NCBI GenBank assembly: GCA_020636935.1
Contig: JACJWW010000004.1
Span: 1 to 64,000, forward strand
Direction of reading: 5' to 3'
Length of the DNA stretch: 64,000 bases
Source of the DNA: Nocardioidaceae bacterium
GTDB taxonomy: Bacteria; Actinomycetota; Actinomycetes; Propionibacteriales; Nocardioidaceae
The notes below the pieces were generated by a model, which searched no databases, was not told the DNA's origin, and worked only from the letters and a program-made list of their open reading frames with translations. Positions 1-7,728 of the stretch are shown in pieces; positions within the stretch are counted from its first letter, which is position 1; each line of letters starts with the position of its first letter. The translations under genes were made by a program, and so were the position numbers.

Positions 1-593
1 TCGCGCAGATCGCCGAAGTGGTCGTAGGGCGCCACCGGGAAGTAGCCGCCCTTGTAGCGGACCTTGTAGCCGCGGTTGGGGCGATCAGCGGTGCCTTCGA
101 CGCCTGAGTTCCAGGCGCCGGCCTCAGAATCGATGTGATAGAAGCCTTCATTGACATCGGTCTTGAAGCGCACCGAGTCGAAGATATAGAACTCAGCCTC
201 AGGTGCAAAGAATGCCTTGTCGCCAACGCCGGTGCTGGCCAGGTGAGCCATCGCCTTGCGAGCGATATTGCGGGGATCGCGGCTGTAGGCCTCGCCCGTG
301 ATCGGGTCGTGGATGAAGAAGTTGACCACCAGGGTCTTGGAGGTGCGGAACGGGTCGAGGTACGCCGTGGTCGGGTCGGGGAAGAGCGACATGTCCGACT
401 CGTGGATGGCCTGGAAGCCGCGGATCGATGACCCGTCGAAGGAGAGCCCGTCCTCGAAGACTGACTCGTCGAAAGACGACACTGGCACGGTGAAGTGCTG
501 CATCACGCCGGGCAGATCGCAGAAGCGGATGTCGACCATTTCGACGCCCTCATCCTTGATGTAGGCAAGCAGTTCATCGTTGCTGTTGAACAC
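1..593 (-). CDS. glnA: Glutamine synthetase type I (N-terminal part, cut by window edge)
   Basis: Catalyses ATP-dependent condensation of ammonia with glutamate to glutamine in the cytoplasm. Only the first 197 codons are present; the gene runs off the left edge. Reading the minus strand, the GTG start at 593 follows an excellent AGGAGGT ribosome site by five bases. The protein shows the N-terminal beta-grasp (DIRFCDLPGV at about residues 22-31) and the start of the catalytic domain, including FDGSSIRGF near residue 50 and PEAEFYIFD near 130, all typical of GSI. In M. tuberculosis glnA1 (Rv2220) also borders the RDD gene and lipA, so this is the biosynthetic glnA1-like copy. The promoter region carries a GlnR-type operator. 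The adenylylation-site region lies outside the window. Confidence 0.96.
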   Translation of the reverse strand, partial: MFNSNDELLAYIKDEGVEMVDIRFCDLPGVMQHFTVPVSSFDESVFEDGLSFDGSSIRGFQAIHESDMSLFPDPTTAYLDPFRTSKTLVVNFFIHDPITGEAYSRDPRNIARKAMAHLASTGVGDKAFFAPEAEFYIFDSVRFKTDVNEGFYHIDSEAGAWNSGVEGTADRPNRGYKVRYKGGYFPVAPYDHFGDLR

Positions 594-668
594 GGGGACC
601 TCCTGGGATTCGGCACGGCGCTGTCCGTCGTACTGGCGAGCAAGCTACGCACCCTCGATTAATCGACC

Positions 669-695
669 GTATCGGTTTTGTTTCGGCCATGTAAC
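669..695 (-). promoter_or_regulatory. GlnR-type operator upstream of glnA
   Basis: On the minus strand the segment reads GTTAC, six bases, GAAAC, six bases, GATAC. This matches the spaced pentamer pattern described for actinobacterial GlnR boxes (a-site gTnAC, b-site GaAAC, 6-bp spacers). It lies 76-102 bases upstream of the glnA start and in the same orientation as glnA. The fourth pentamer position (658-662) does not match. GlnR control of glnA under nitrogen limitation is known in Streptomyces and mycobacteria; here it is inferred from the motif. Confidence 0.7.
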
Positions 696-708
696 AAGGG
701 GGCGAATG

Positions 709-733
709 GTGACCGTGTGGTCACATCTAAACT
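709..733 (+). promoter_or_regulatory. Leaderless promoter of the RDD gene with an inverted repeat
   Basis: TAAACT at 728-733 fits a TANNNT -10 box and ends six bases before the GTG at 740, so transcription probably begins at the start codon. A perfect inverted repeat, GTGACC-GTGT-GGTCAC (709-724), fills the -35 to -10 spacer and could be an operator. No ribosome site precedes the start, in keeping with a leaderless message. Confidence 0.5.
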
Positions 734-739
734 CGGCGG

Positions 740-1156
740 GTGTCTTCTCCCGTCCCGACTCCCGCTCCGGTGCCACTGCCTCCTGATACCGCGTCGTGGC
801 CACGCCGGATCACCGCACTGTTCATTGACTGGTTTGCCTCTTGGTTTGCTGCGGTGACCGTGATGTCGGCAATGGGATTCAACCCCAGTGAGCGAGGCAT
901 CATCAACTGGGTGGTGCTCTTTGTCTTCTGGCTGGAGACCACGATCGGTGTTGCCTGGCTGGGTGGATCCCTCGGGCAGTTGCTTTGTCGGCTACGAGTC
1001 CGCACTCTCGACTACAGGGCGCAACTCGGGTTGGCCAAAGCCATGCTCCGCGCCCTCTTGGTCTGCCTGGTGATCCCTCCGGTCATCACCACAACAGGGG
1101 GGCGCGGATTGCATGATCTGGCCGTTCGCTCGGCGGTCTTTGTCTATCGCCCGTAG
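740..1156 (+). CDS. RDD family membrane protein
   Basis: A 138-aa integral membrane protein of the RDD family (function generally unknown; some members act in ion exchange). The RDD signature appears as PRRITALFIDWFASWF at about residues 21-36, where the usual RxxAxxID segment opens TM1. A second hydrophobic segment follows (WVVLFVFWLETTIG, about 57-70) and a third near residues 98-110. It corresponds in position to the M. tuberculosis RDD gene beside glnA1 (Rv2219A). GTG start set by the adjacent -10 box. Divergent from glnA, so the two may share intergenic control. Confidence 0.85.
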   Translation: MSSPVPTPAPVPLPPDTASWPRRITALFIDWFASWFAAVTVMSAMGFNPSERGIINWVVLFVFWLETTIGVAWLGGSLGQLLCRLRVRTLDYRAQLGLAKAMLRALLVCLVIPPVITTTGGRGLHDLAVRSAVFVYRP

Positions 1157-1193
1157 GCTTGCCCCGCCCCCACAGATCAACAAGGAGTTCCAC

Positions 1194-1943
1194 TTGTCTG
1201 CAACCGCACGTCGTGCCCGCCTGATTGTCTTGGCCATTGGGTTGATCGCCCTGATTGCGCCGGTTTCAGCCTGCGGGGCCAAACAAGAGCCCTTGACCAA
1301 GGCGAACTTCGCGCAGAAGGTCGGCGCTGCGACCAAGGCCAAGAAGAGTGCTCACATCGAGAGCACGATCAAGACCGGGGTCAGCGAGATGTCGATCGAA
1401 GGGGATGTCGGCTACCAAAACGACAACACCACGGCCCAGATCAGGCTCAAGCAAGGGCAGAGCAGCGCCGGCGAGATGAGACTCGTCGATGGGCACATCT
1501 ACATGTCGCTGCCACCGATCGTTCCCGAGGGGAAGTTCTTCGAAGTCACCGCCGACAACAAGGCGCTGGGCAGCATCATCAAGATGATGGATGGGGTTGG
1601 TCCGCAGCAGGCCGTCGATCAACTCGAGAAGGGCTTGGTGAAGGTGAAATACGTCGGGGAGAAGAAGATCGGCGACACCAAGACGGCTCACTACGAGATC
1701 ACCGCGGACCCAAAGAAGATGACCGACAACTTGGGCTCACTGCCAAAGGAACTAGTCGATCAGATGAAGGTCATGACCTACGACGTGTTCCTCAACCCCG
1801 ACTTCACGATGCGCCGTACCTTCGTGAAGGCGGCAGGCTCGGAGATCACCATGAACTATTCAGAGTGGGGCAAGAAGATCTCGGTCCAGGCGCCAGTGAA
1901 ATATGAGCTCGTGCCGGCGCCCGACTTCGGCTCCATGCGCTGA
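1194..1943 (+). CDS. LppX/LprG-like exported lipoprotein
   Basis: A 249-aa predicted lipoprotein. The best start is TTG at 1194, six bases after AAGGAG; upstream codons in frame overlap the RDD gene and would spoil the signal peptide. Basic n-region, hydrophobic core, then lipobox PVSAC with the lipidated Cys near residue 24. The mature part resembles the LppX/LprA/LprG fold: paired beta segments with YMSLPPIVPEGKFFEVT and a HYEITADPKK segment. In mycobacteria this family binds acylated lipids in a hydrophobic pocket and helps deliver them across the envelope; the ligand here is unknown. It lies 37 nt after the RDD gene in the same direction and ends five bases before the convergent DUF4191 gene. 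Confidence 0.75.
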   Translation: MSATARRARLIVLAIGLIALIAPVSACGAKQEPLTKANFAQKVGAATKAKKSAHIESTIKTGVSEMSIEGDVGYQNDNTTAQIRLKQGQSSAGEMRLVDGHIYMSLPPIVPEGKFFEVTADNKALGSIIKMMDGVGPQQAVDQLEKGLVKVKYVGEKKIGDTKTAHYEITADPKKMTDNLGSLPKELVDQMKVMTYDVFLNPDFTMRRTFVKAAGSEITMNYSEWGKKISVQAPVKYELVPAPDFGSMR

Positions 1944-1947
1944 GGCC

Positions 1948-2649
1948 TCAGCGGCCCTTCATATTGCCGCGCAGGCCCTTCATCGATGTGGGCATCGGCC
2001 CCTTGGGCAGGGGTACGACGCTCCGCTGGGCATCGAGGGCTTGGAGTCGTGAGAGCACATCGGTCATCTCGGCGGGCTTGATATTCCGGCCGAGTTTGCG
2101 CACCTCACGAGTGAGCTTGCGGATTGGCACCTCGCCCTCGTGATTGCCCACGATCAGCTCATTGACGGGGGTTTCGCTGGTGACCCGTTGGTGCTTGCGG
2201 CGTTCGTTGGCCATCAGGGGGCGCAGGCGGTTGATATTTCCTTCCCCAATCAGCACGATGCCGGGAGGGCCCACGACCCTGGTGACCACGTCTTGTTGCT
2301 TGGTGACAGCGATGGCGGGCTCGACCCGCCAGCCTTTGCGGAGCACGCTCAGGGCAGCAGCCGCAGCGCCCGGCTTGCCCTCCATCTGCTTGTACGCCGA
2401 AGCTTCAGCGCGTCGACCGAAGACGATCAAGGCGATCAGGAGACCGGTCATCAGGCCAATCGGGATAGCTGAGTACAACGATCCGAAGGCCCACAGAGCC
2501 AGTGCAAACACTGCTGCCGAGGAGATCAGGAAGACGCCGAGCAGGATGAAGCCGATATTTGGGTCACCCTGCTTGGTGATCCGGTAGCTCTCCTGGATTT
2601 GCTTGATCCGGCCGGGTTTCTTGGGTTGGGAGGGGTCCTTCTTCGCCAT
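1948..2649 (-). CDS. DUF4191 membrane protein
   Basis: A 233-aa conserved actinobacterial membrane protein of unknown function (DUF4191; Rv2219 is the M. tuberculosis counterpart). It starts with a Lys/Pro-rich cytosolic tail, then two adjacent transmembrane helices at roughly residues 35-85 (IGFILLGVFLISSAAVFAL and a second Gly/Leu/Ile-rich segment), followed by a soluble C-terminal domain with VVGPPGIVLIGEG. The ATG at 2649 is preferred over the in-frame start at 2676, which would lie inside lipA. It follows lipA after 13 bases, so the two are probably cotranscribed. This pairing is conserved, but I know of no proven link to lipoate synthesis. Confidence 0.85.
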   Translation of the reverse strand: MAKKDPSQPKKPGRIKQIQESYRITKQGDPNIGFILLGVFLISSAAVFALALWAFGSLYSAIPIGLMTGLLIALIVFGRRAEASAYKQMEGKPGAAAAALSVLRKGWRVEPAIAVTKQQDVVTRVVGPPGIVLIGEGNINRLRPLMANERRKHQRVTSETPVNELIVGNHEGEVPIRKLTREVRKLGRNIKPAEMTDVLSRLQALDAQRSVVPLPKGPMPTSMKGLRGNMKGR

Positions 2650-2662
2650 GTGGGGGATTCTC

Positions 2663-3610
2663 TCAGATCTGCGCACTGCGTCTTGCCTGGACCGCCTGCT
2701 GATAAAGACGCCCAGCGCGATATGACGATCTGACCAAGGGGCCGCTCATCACCCCGAGGAAGCCGATCTCCTCGGCTTCGGTGGCCAACTCCACGAATTC
2801 CTCAGGCTTGACCCAACGCTCGACTGGATGATGGCGAGGGGAGGGGCGTAGATACTGAGTGATTGTGATCAGGTCGCAGCCGGCCCCGTGCAGGTCAATC
2901 AGGGCCTGACTGACCTCTTCGCGGGTCTCGCCCAAGCCCAGGATGAGGTTTGACTTGGTGACCAGCCCAAAGTCGCGGGCCTGGGTGAGCACGTTGAGGG
3001 AGCCTGCATAGGAGAAGGCAGGGCGCACCCTCTTGAAGATCCGGGGCACGGTCTCCAGATTGTGCGCCAAGACTTCGGGCTTGGAGCTGAACACCTCTTG
3101 GAGGAGCTCAGGGCGCCCATTGAAATCCGGGATCAGGTTTTCCACACCAGTGTCGGGGTTGAGCTCGTGGATCTTGCGCACGGTCTCGGCATACAGCCAG
3201 GCGCCTTCGTCAGGCAGGTCGTCCCGAGCAACGCCAGTGATGGTGGCATAGCGCAGCCCCATGGTGCGCACTGATTCAGCGACCCGCATTGGCTCGTCGC
3301 GATCGAGGGCCTGGGGTTTGCCGGTGTCGATTTGGCAGAAGTCGCAACGCCTGGTGCACTGATCGCCGCCGATCAAGAAGGTTGCTTCTCGGTCTTCCCA
3401 GCATTCGAAGATATTTGGGCAACCGGCCTCTTGGCAAACGGTGTGCAGGCCTTCGCCCTTCACCAGCTGCTGGAGCTCCCGATAGTGGGGGCCCATCTTG
3501 GCCCGGGTCTTGATCCACTCGGGCTTGCGCTCGATCGGGGTCTCGGAGTTACGCGCCTCAAGACGCAGCAGTTTGCGGCCATTTGGCAGAGGGGACTGTG
3601 CTTCGGTCAC
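2663..3610 (-). CDS. lipA: Lipoyl synthase
   Basis: A 315-aa radical SAM enzyme that inserts two sulfur atoms into protein-bound octanoyl groups, completing the lipoyl cofactor. The auxiliary-cluster cysteines appear as CQEAGCPNIFEC (about residues 59-70) and the radical-SAM cluster motif as CTRRCDFC (about 86-93); the C-terminal RSSYRAG supplies the conserved Ser. Starts with GTG at 3610. The substrate is made by LipB (5.6-6.3 kb), and the acceptors include the two lipoyl domains of SucB and the glycine-cleavage H protein (not in this window). First gene of an operon with the DUF4191 gene. Confidence 0.97.
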   Translation of the reverse strand: MTEAQSPLPNGRKLLRLEARNSETPIERKPEWIKTRAKMGPHYRELQQLVKGEGLHTVCQEAGCPNIFECWEDREATFLIGGDQCTRRCDFCQIDTGKPQALDRDEPMRVAESVRTMGLRYATITGVARDDLPDEGAWLYAETVRKIHELNPDTGVENLIPDFNGRPELLQEVFSSKPEVLAHNLETVPRIFKRVRPAFSYAGSLNVLTQARDFGLVTKSNLILGLGETREEVSQALIDLHGAGCDLITITQYLRPSPRHHPVERWVKPEEFVELATEAEEIGFLGVMSGPLVRSSYRAGRLYQQAVQARRSAQI

Positions 3611-3643
3611 CAGCCCACTCTACGCCGCAGCGGGCAAGGAGTC

Positions 3644-4630
3644 TCAGACGTCTTGACGCCTGAATGCAAGAGCCGACAACGCGAGTACGACGATCAGCAA
3701 GACCGCGAGATAGCTGCCGGCCTGCAGGTGTGACATCGCCTGCATGGACGTGCATTCTTGCCCGGGCGCGCAGTGGATGGTGGCGTCGAAATAGGTGTGT
3801 CCCGGCACCAGCCAACCCATCGCATTGTTGGCCAGCGACCAACGACCAGCCCCAGAGATCGGCACGAAGTTGACGAGCACTTCGCCGCCGAAGGTCGCGA
3901 AGAGGAGTAGTGCCAAAGTCGCCATGGTGTTGCGAATGACCACGGTGAGGGCAAAGGCGCCCACAGATGCGCCGACCGCGAAGATCACGGCGCGCAGTGT
4001 ATGCCAGGACACCGCTGTCAGTTGCTCTGAGCTTGGCGAGAGACCGCGTGAGTCGGCTACGAAGTAGAGGGCCACCCAGAAGGCCGCGATGAACAAGATC
4101 GAGTGCGCCAATGAGCAGATCGCCACCGCGATTGCCTTGGCGGCCCAGACTCTGAATCGGCGCGGCTGGAAGGCGAGCTGGGTGCTCAGCGAGCCTGAGG
4201 CATAGGGGCCGCCGGCGAACATCGCCGCGCTGATCATCAGCCCAGCAGCGACCAGCAGTGCCAAGAGATTGCCTTCACTGGGCAGGGTGTCTTTGCCTTC
4301 GCTGATGAGTCGCTCGAGATTGAGATCCACGCGAGGATACTTGGGCTCTGGGGTCAAGCGGTCGACGCAATCGGCTGCAGTTGCCTGGGGCCCGAGCCAG
4401 TCCGTGGGCTTTTGTTGGCATTGAGCGATCAGGTCACTGACTCCTGACCGTTGGGCCGACATCTTGGCCTGGGCGATCGCGTCCTGTCGATCTTGGGCGG
4501 TGAGCGGTCGGGTGTCCCAGGCCACCTTTGTCACCCCGACCAGCACCAAGACCGCGAGTGCGAGGAGCATGAAGGTTGCGGCTCGGCGTACGCGATATCG
4601 CGTCAACTCCACTCGGATCTGGTTGATCAT
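3644..4630 (-). CDS. ABC transporter permease
   Basis: A 328-aa ABC-2 type membrane subunit. One transmembrane helix near residues 17-37, a long extracytoplasmic loop to about residue 120 containing two Cys, then five further hydrophobic segments ending near residue 320 just before a short basic tail. Its start overlaps the stop of the ATPase gene by four bases (ATGA), so the two form one exporter. The large loop after TM1 is usual for efflux systems of the LinearmycinR/bacitracin-resistance kind; the cargo is unknown. No regulator or accessory gene is linked. This exporter sits inserted between lipA and lipB, an arrangement that is not part of the mycobacterial gene order. Confidence 0.85.
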   Translation of the reverse strand: MINQIRVELTRYRVRRAATFMLLALAVLVLVGVTKVAWDTRPLTAQDRQDAIAQAKMSAQRSGVSDLIAQCQQKPTDWLGPQATAADCVDRLTPEPKYPRVDLNLERLISEGKDTLPSEGNLLALLVAAGLMISAAMFAGGPYASGSLSTQLAFQPRRFRVWAAKAIAVAICSLAHSILFIAAFWVALYFVADSRGLSPSSEQLTAVSWHTLRAVIFAVGASVGAFALTVVIRNTMATLALLLFATFGGEVLVNFVPISGAGRWSLANNAMGWLVPGHTYFDATIHCAPGQECTSMQAMSHLQAGSYLAVLLIVVLALSALAFRRQDV

Positions 4631-5568
4631 GGCGCCACCTCCTCGCGTGGATCCTCGCGGGGTTCGTGCCCGGTCAACTCCAAGTAGTAGTCATGCAGGT
4701 TTGGCCTGATCGCGCTGAGCTCGCTGACGAACAGCCCTGCCTGAGCCAAGATCTTCGTGATCTCCTCAGGCCGCTCATGGCCTTGTACGACGAGCATGTC
4801 GCCGTCGCGGTGCACGTCGTACAAGGCCTTCTCGAGCAGGCTGAGTGCTTGGTCGGGTGAGTCGACGCGTACGGCGGTGCGCGCGGCGCGCTCGCCCACG
4901 AGGTCTTCGACCTTGCCCTCAGCCAGGAGTTTGCCGTCGCCGATGATCGACACGGTTGTGCAGAGTTGTTGCACTTCGGCCAAGTCGTGTGAGCTCAGCA
5001 AGACCGTGGTGCCGCGGTCGTTCAGTTCACGCAAGATGGTGCGGAAGTTGTCTGTGTCTGCGGGGTCAAGTGAGTCGGTGGGCTCGTCGAGCAAGACCAG
5101 GGCGGCGTCCTTGACCAACGCCGAGGCAATCCCAAGACGTTGCTGTTGGGCCGTGGTCATGCTTCGGAAACTGCGCTTGGCGTCCTTGCCGAGTCCGACC
5201 TGTTCCAAGGCCGTGTCGACGACCTTGACCGGCCTACCCATTGATCGAGCGAGCAATTGGAGGTTCTTGCGCCCGCTGATGCTGCGACTGAACAACGGCC
5301 CTTCGATCAAGGCTCCGACGTTGTCGATCACGTCGAGGAGTCTGTCTGGCAGGGGCTGCCCGAGCATGTGCATGGTGCCCGAGTTGGGTCTGGTCAGACC
5401 CAACAGAAGCCTCAGGGTGGTGGTCTTTCCGGCACCATTCGGGCCCAGGAAGCCGTGGATGCCGCCTGTGGGCACGGTCAGGTCCAGCCCGTCCAATGCT
5501 GCGATGCGGCCCCCGAGCCCTCGGTAGACCTTGCGCAGACCCTCGATCTGGATGGCTGGCTCTGTCAT
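4627..5568 (-). CDS. ABC transporter ATP-binding protein
   Basis: A 313-aa nucleotide-binding subunit. Walker A GPNGAGKTTT near residue 45, Q-loop region near 85, Walker B LVLLDEPTDSLDP near 165, and the switch His in LLSSHDLAEV near 200. The signature motif is unusual: where LSGGQ is expected the protein has MTTAQQQRLG. A C-terminal extension of about 90 residues follows, as in drug-export type ABC ATPases. The ATG at 5568 is preferred; upstream in-frame codons overlap lipB. Translationally coupled to the permease gene downstream through a 4-bp overlap. Confidence 0.9.
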   Translation of the reverse strand: MTEPAIQIEGLRKVYRGLGGRIAALDGLDLTVPTGGIHGFLGPNGAGKTTTLRLLLGLTRPNSGTMHMLGQPLPDRLLDVIDNVGALIEGPLFSRSISGRKNLQLLARSMGRPVKVVDTALEQVGLGKDAKRSFRSMTTAQQQRLGIASALVKDAALVLLDEPTDSLDPADTDNFRTILRELNDRGTTVLLSSHDLAEVQQLCTTVSIIGDGKLLAEGKVEDLVGERAARTAVRVDSPDQALSLLEKALYDVHRDGDMLVVQGHERPEEITKILAQAGLFVSELSAIRPNLHDYYLELTGHEPREDPREEVAP

Positions 5569-5590
5569 TGGCCAAGTATCTCCCAGACGA

Positions 5591-6304
5591 CTACTTGGCC
5601 AGCGGATTGAGTACGGCGATGCGCGGCTGCTTGCCCGGGTCTGGGCGGGGTTCGTAGTCGGGTGTTGGGGTGTATTGACCCCACGCCAAGATCTCGTCGA
5701 GATGATTGCGCAAAGTGGGAATGACCTCATCGGGTGGCACGTCTCGGTCGAGTTCAGCGGACAGCGAGGTCACCCCTGCGTCAGCGATCCCGCAGGGCAC
5801 GAAGCGGTCATACCAAGCCAGATCCACATTGCAGTTGAGCGCAAAACCGTGCATCGTGACTCCTCTTGCCACCCGGATGCCGATCGCGGCGACCTTGCGC
5901 TCGGGTCTGTCCCCGGAGGCTCGGAGCCAGACCCCGCTGCGGCCCGGCACTCGGGCGCTCGCCACTCCGAGGTCTGCGCAGGTGCGGATGAGCGCCTCTT
6001 CGAGCCGCCTGACGTAGTCGACCACGAGCACATGATCTGGGAGTCTCACGATCGGATAACCCACGAGTTGCCCGGGGCCGTGGAAGGTGATCTTGCCGCC
6101 GCGATCGACATCGATCACCGGAGTGCCGTCACCGGGCCGCTCGTGTGGTTCGGTGCGTTTGCCGGCCGTGTAGACGGGTGGGTGTTCGAGCAGGATGACC
6201 CGATCGGGAGCTCCGTCGACCACCGCGGCGTGCTCTTCGCGCTGGGCTTCCCAAGCGGCCTGGTAGTCCACCGGGTGGTCGTGGATCTCATATTGCAAGG
6301 GCAC
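5591..6304 (-). CDS. lipB: Lipoyl(octanoyl) transferase
   Basis: A 237-aa enzyme that moves octanoate from acyl carrier protein to lipoyl domains, the step before LipA. The family motifs are present: KITFHGPGQLVGYPI (about residues 72-86), KVAAIGIRV with the catalytic Lys (about 138-146), and PCGIADAGVTSL with the catalytic Cys (about 170-181). The C-terminal 30 residues are Pro-rich. Two adjacent starts exist, ATG 6307 and GTG 6304; a TAATCT -10 box at 6311-6316 sits six bases before the GTG, so a leaderless GTG start is more likely. Located 22 bases upstream of the ABC ATPase gene in the same direction. Confidence 0.95.
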   Translation of the reverse strand: MPLQYEIHDHPVDYQAAWEAQREEHAAVVDGAPDRVILLEHPPVYTAGKRTEPHERPGDGTPVIDVDRGGKITFHGPGQLVGYPIVRLPDHVLVVDYVRRLEEALIRTCADLGVASARVPGRSGVWLRASGDRPERKVAAIGIRVARGVTMHGFALNCNVDLAWYDRFVPCGIADAGVTSLSAELDRDVPPDEVIPTLRNHLDEILAWGQYTPTPDYEPRPDPGKQPRIAVLNPLAK

Positions 6305-6310
6305 CATTCG

Positions 6311-6316
6311 AGATTA
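6311..6316 (-). promoter_or_regulatory. -10 box of lipB (leaderless)
   Basis: Minus-strand TAATCT ends six bases before the GTG at 6304 and only three before the ATG at 6307. The 6-7 base spacing seen at other starts in this window favours the GTG. Confidence 0.4.
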
Positions 6317-6366
6317 CCCTGTGGATAACTCTTCACGCCCGGTTGTGGCGCGGCACAGTTGTGCCC

Positions 6367-6816
6367 ATGTTTGTACGACGATTTGTCGCCGCGCTCGGTT
6401 TGGCGTTGCTGCTCGTGGGCTCGGCCGGGGCCTCCGCGCTGGCCGAGGAGAGCCCGCTCGATGTCCTGCATGACTGGGATGCCGCAAGGCAAGCTGCCTA
6501 CCAAGCCGGCGACGCGTCCAAGTTGACTGACCTCTATGTCACCGGCAGCTCAGCCGCTGCCCAGGACGTCGCGCTTCTGGAGGCCTATAGTGAGCGTGGC
6601 CTGCGGGTGATCTCCCTGCGCCAGCAGTTCTTCTCCGTGGAGGTGTTGGCAGTCTCAACAGTGAGCATCCAATTGCGCACGGTCGAGCGATTCGCAGGGG
6701 GGCTTGCCTTCGGAGAAGGGGGTTGCCAACGCATTCCCTCGGGATTTCCTGAAAAGCGAGCGGTCACGATGACCTATGACGGCACTCGCTGGCGAGTCGA
6801 CTCCGTCAGCCGTTGA
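6367..6816 (+). CDS. Small exported protein, SnoaL/NTF2-like size
   Basis: A 149-aa secreted protein. A clear Sec signal peptide (MFVRRF, then a Leu/Ala core) ends at ASALA near residue 26, with no lipobox Cys. The mature part begins with a helix containing LHDWDAARQAAYQAGD, a pattern common in NTF2-like/SnoaL domains, followed by beta strands ending in YDGTRWRVDSV, again typical of that fold. No enzymatic residues can be pointed to. The ATG at 6367 gives the best signal peptide. Its 3' end overlaps the convergent epimerase gene by 11 bases. Confidence 0.7.
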   Translation: MFVRRFVAALGLALLLVGSAGASALAEESPLDVLHDWDAARQAAYQAGDASKLTDLYVTGSSAAAQDVALLEAYSERGLRVISLRQQFFSVEVLAVSTVSIQLRTVERFAGGLAFGEGGCQRIPSGFPEKRAVTMTYDGTRWRVDSVSR

Positions 6817-7693
6817 TGCCCGATTGGAGCACCTCGCGCACTCCCTGATCGGCAAACGAATAGCCAGCCGTCAGTAGCGCTACGGGCTTGGTGTTCATGG
6901 AGCCAAGGACTTCAGGGGCCATGGGGCCAGCAGCAACCTTGACCAAACTGGCTGGTGTGCGCATCAACGCCCGGCGGCGAGTCAGCTCTGCCAGCGCCGT
7001 CGTGAACTCCGCATTGGTGGGGGTGGACTCACAACACAGGTTCACCGGGCCGCTTACGGGCTGCTCGGTCAAGAATCCAACTGCGGCGACCCAGTCGCGC
7101 AGCGAGATCATCGGGAAATACTGCTGGCCGGAGCCAATCCGAGCGCCCAGCCCCGAGCGAAACACCGGAAGCATCAACTTCAGCGGAGCATTTCGTTCGT
7201 CCATCACAGGAGCAGTGCGCAAGATCGCCACCCGGGCTCCCGCGTCGCTCGCGGGCTGGGTCGCTGCCTGCCAAGCCCGCGTGACCTTGGTCAGCAGAGC
7301 GCTCCCTTTGCTGGCCGCGCTCTCATCCAGGACCTGGCTGCCATGGTCGCCGTAATAGGAGATCCCGTTGCCAGCCAGGAAGGCCGGAGGAATGGGAGCA
7401 TTCGCGATTGCTTGGGCCAGTACGCCGGTCGTGGTGACTCGACTCTGTTCGAGCTCCTTTGCCCACTTGCGGGAGTGCGGGTTGCCAGCAGTGGGAGAGC
7501 CCGCGAGGTTGATCACGACATCTGCGTCAGCAATCAGGCCATGATCGACGTGGCCAGAGTAGGGATCCCACGATGATTCGCGGCTGCGCGCGGGTCGTCG
7601 TACGAGCGGAGTGACCTGATGGCCATGCTCCTCGAGAAAAGGTCGAAGATGGCTTCCGAGGAAGCCCGAAGCGCCAGCCAGCACAACATGCAT
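6806..7693 (-). CDS. TIGR01777-family NAD(P)-dependent epimerase-like protein
   Basis: A 295-aa extended short-chain dehydrogenase/reductase. The nucleotide-binding motif GASGFLGSHL starts at residue 7, and the Tyr-containing segment GNGISYYGDHG lies near residue 112. The C-terminal DUF1731-like region ends in GYSFADQGVREVL, the usual finish of this family. Known relatives include YfcH and the plastid SulA-like proteins; their substrate is unsettled. The gene corresponds to Rv2216, which also lies between lipB and sucB in M. tuberculosis. Divergent from lpd, with 35 bases between starts. Confidence 0.9.
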   Translation of the reverse strand: MHVVLAGASGFLGSHLRPFLEEHGHQVTPLVRRPARSRESSWDPYSGHVDHGLIADADVVINLAGSPTAGNPHSRKWAKELEQSRVTTTGVLAQAIANAPIPPAFLAGNGISYYGDHGSQVLDESAASKGSALLTKVTRAWQAATQPASDAGARVAILRTAPVMDERNAPLKLMLPVFRSGLGARIGSGQQYFPMISLRDWVAAVGFLTEQPVSGPVNLCCESTPTNAEFTTALAELTRRRALMRTPASLVKVAAGPMAPEVLGSMNTKPVALLTAGYSFADQGVREVLQSGING

Positions 7694-7716
7694 GGCTCCA
7701 GCCTGCCATGACTCGC

Positions 7717-7722
7717 TAGGGT
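7717..7722 (+). promoter_or_regulatory. -10 box of lpd (leaderless)
   Basis: TAGGGT ends six bases before the GTG at 7729; there is no ribosome site. Transcription most likely begins at or one base before the start codon. Confidence 0.5.
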
Positions 7723-7728
7723 TGTGGG

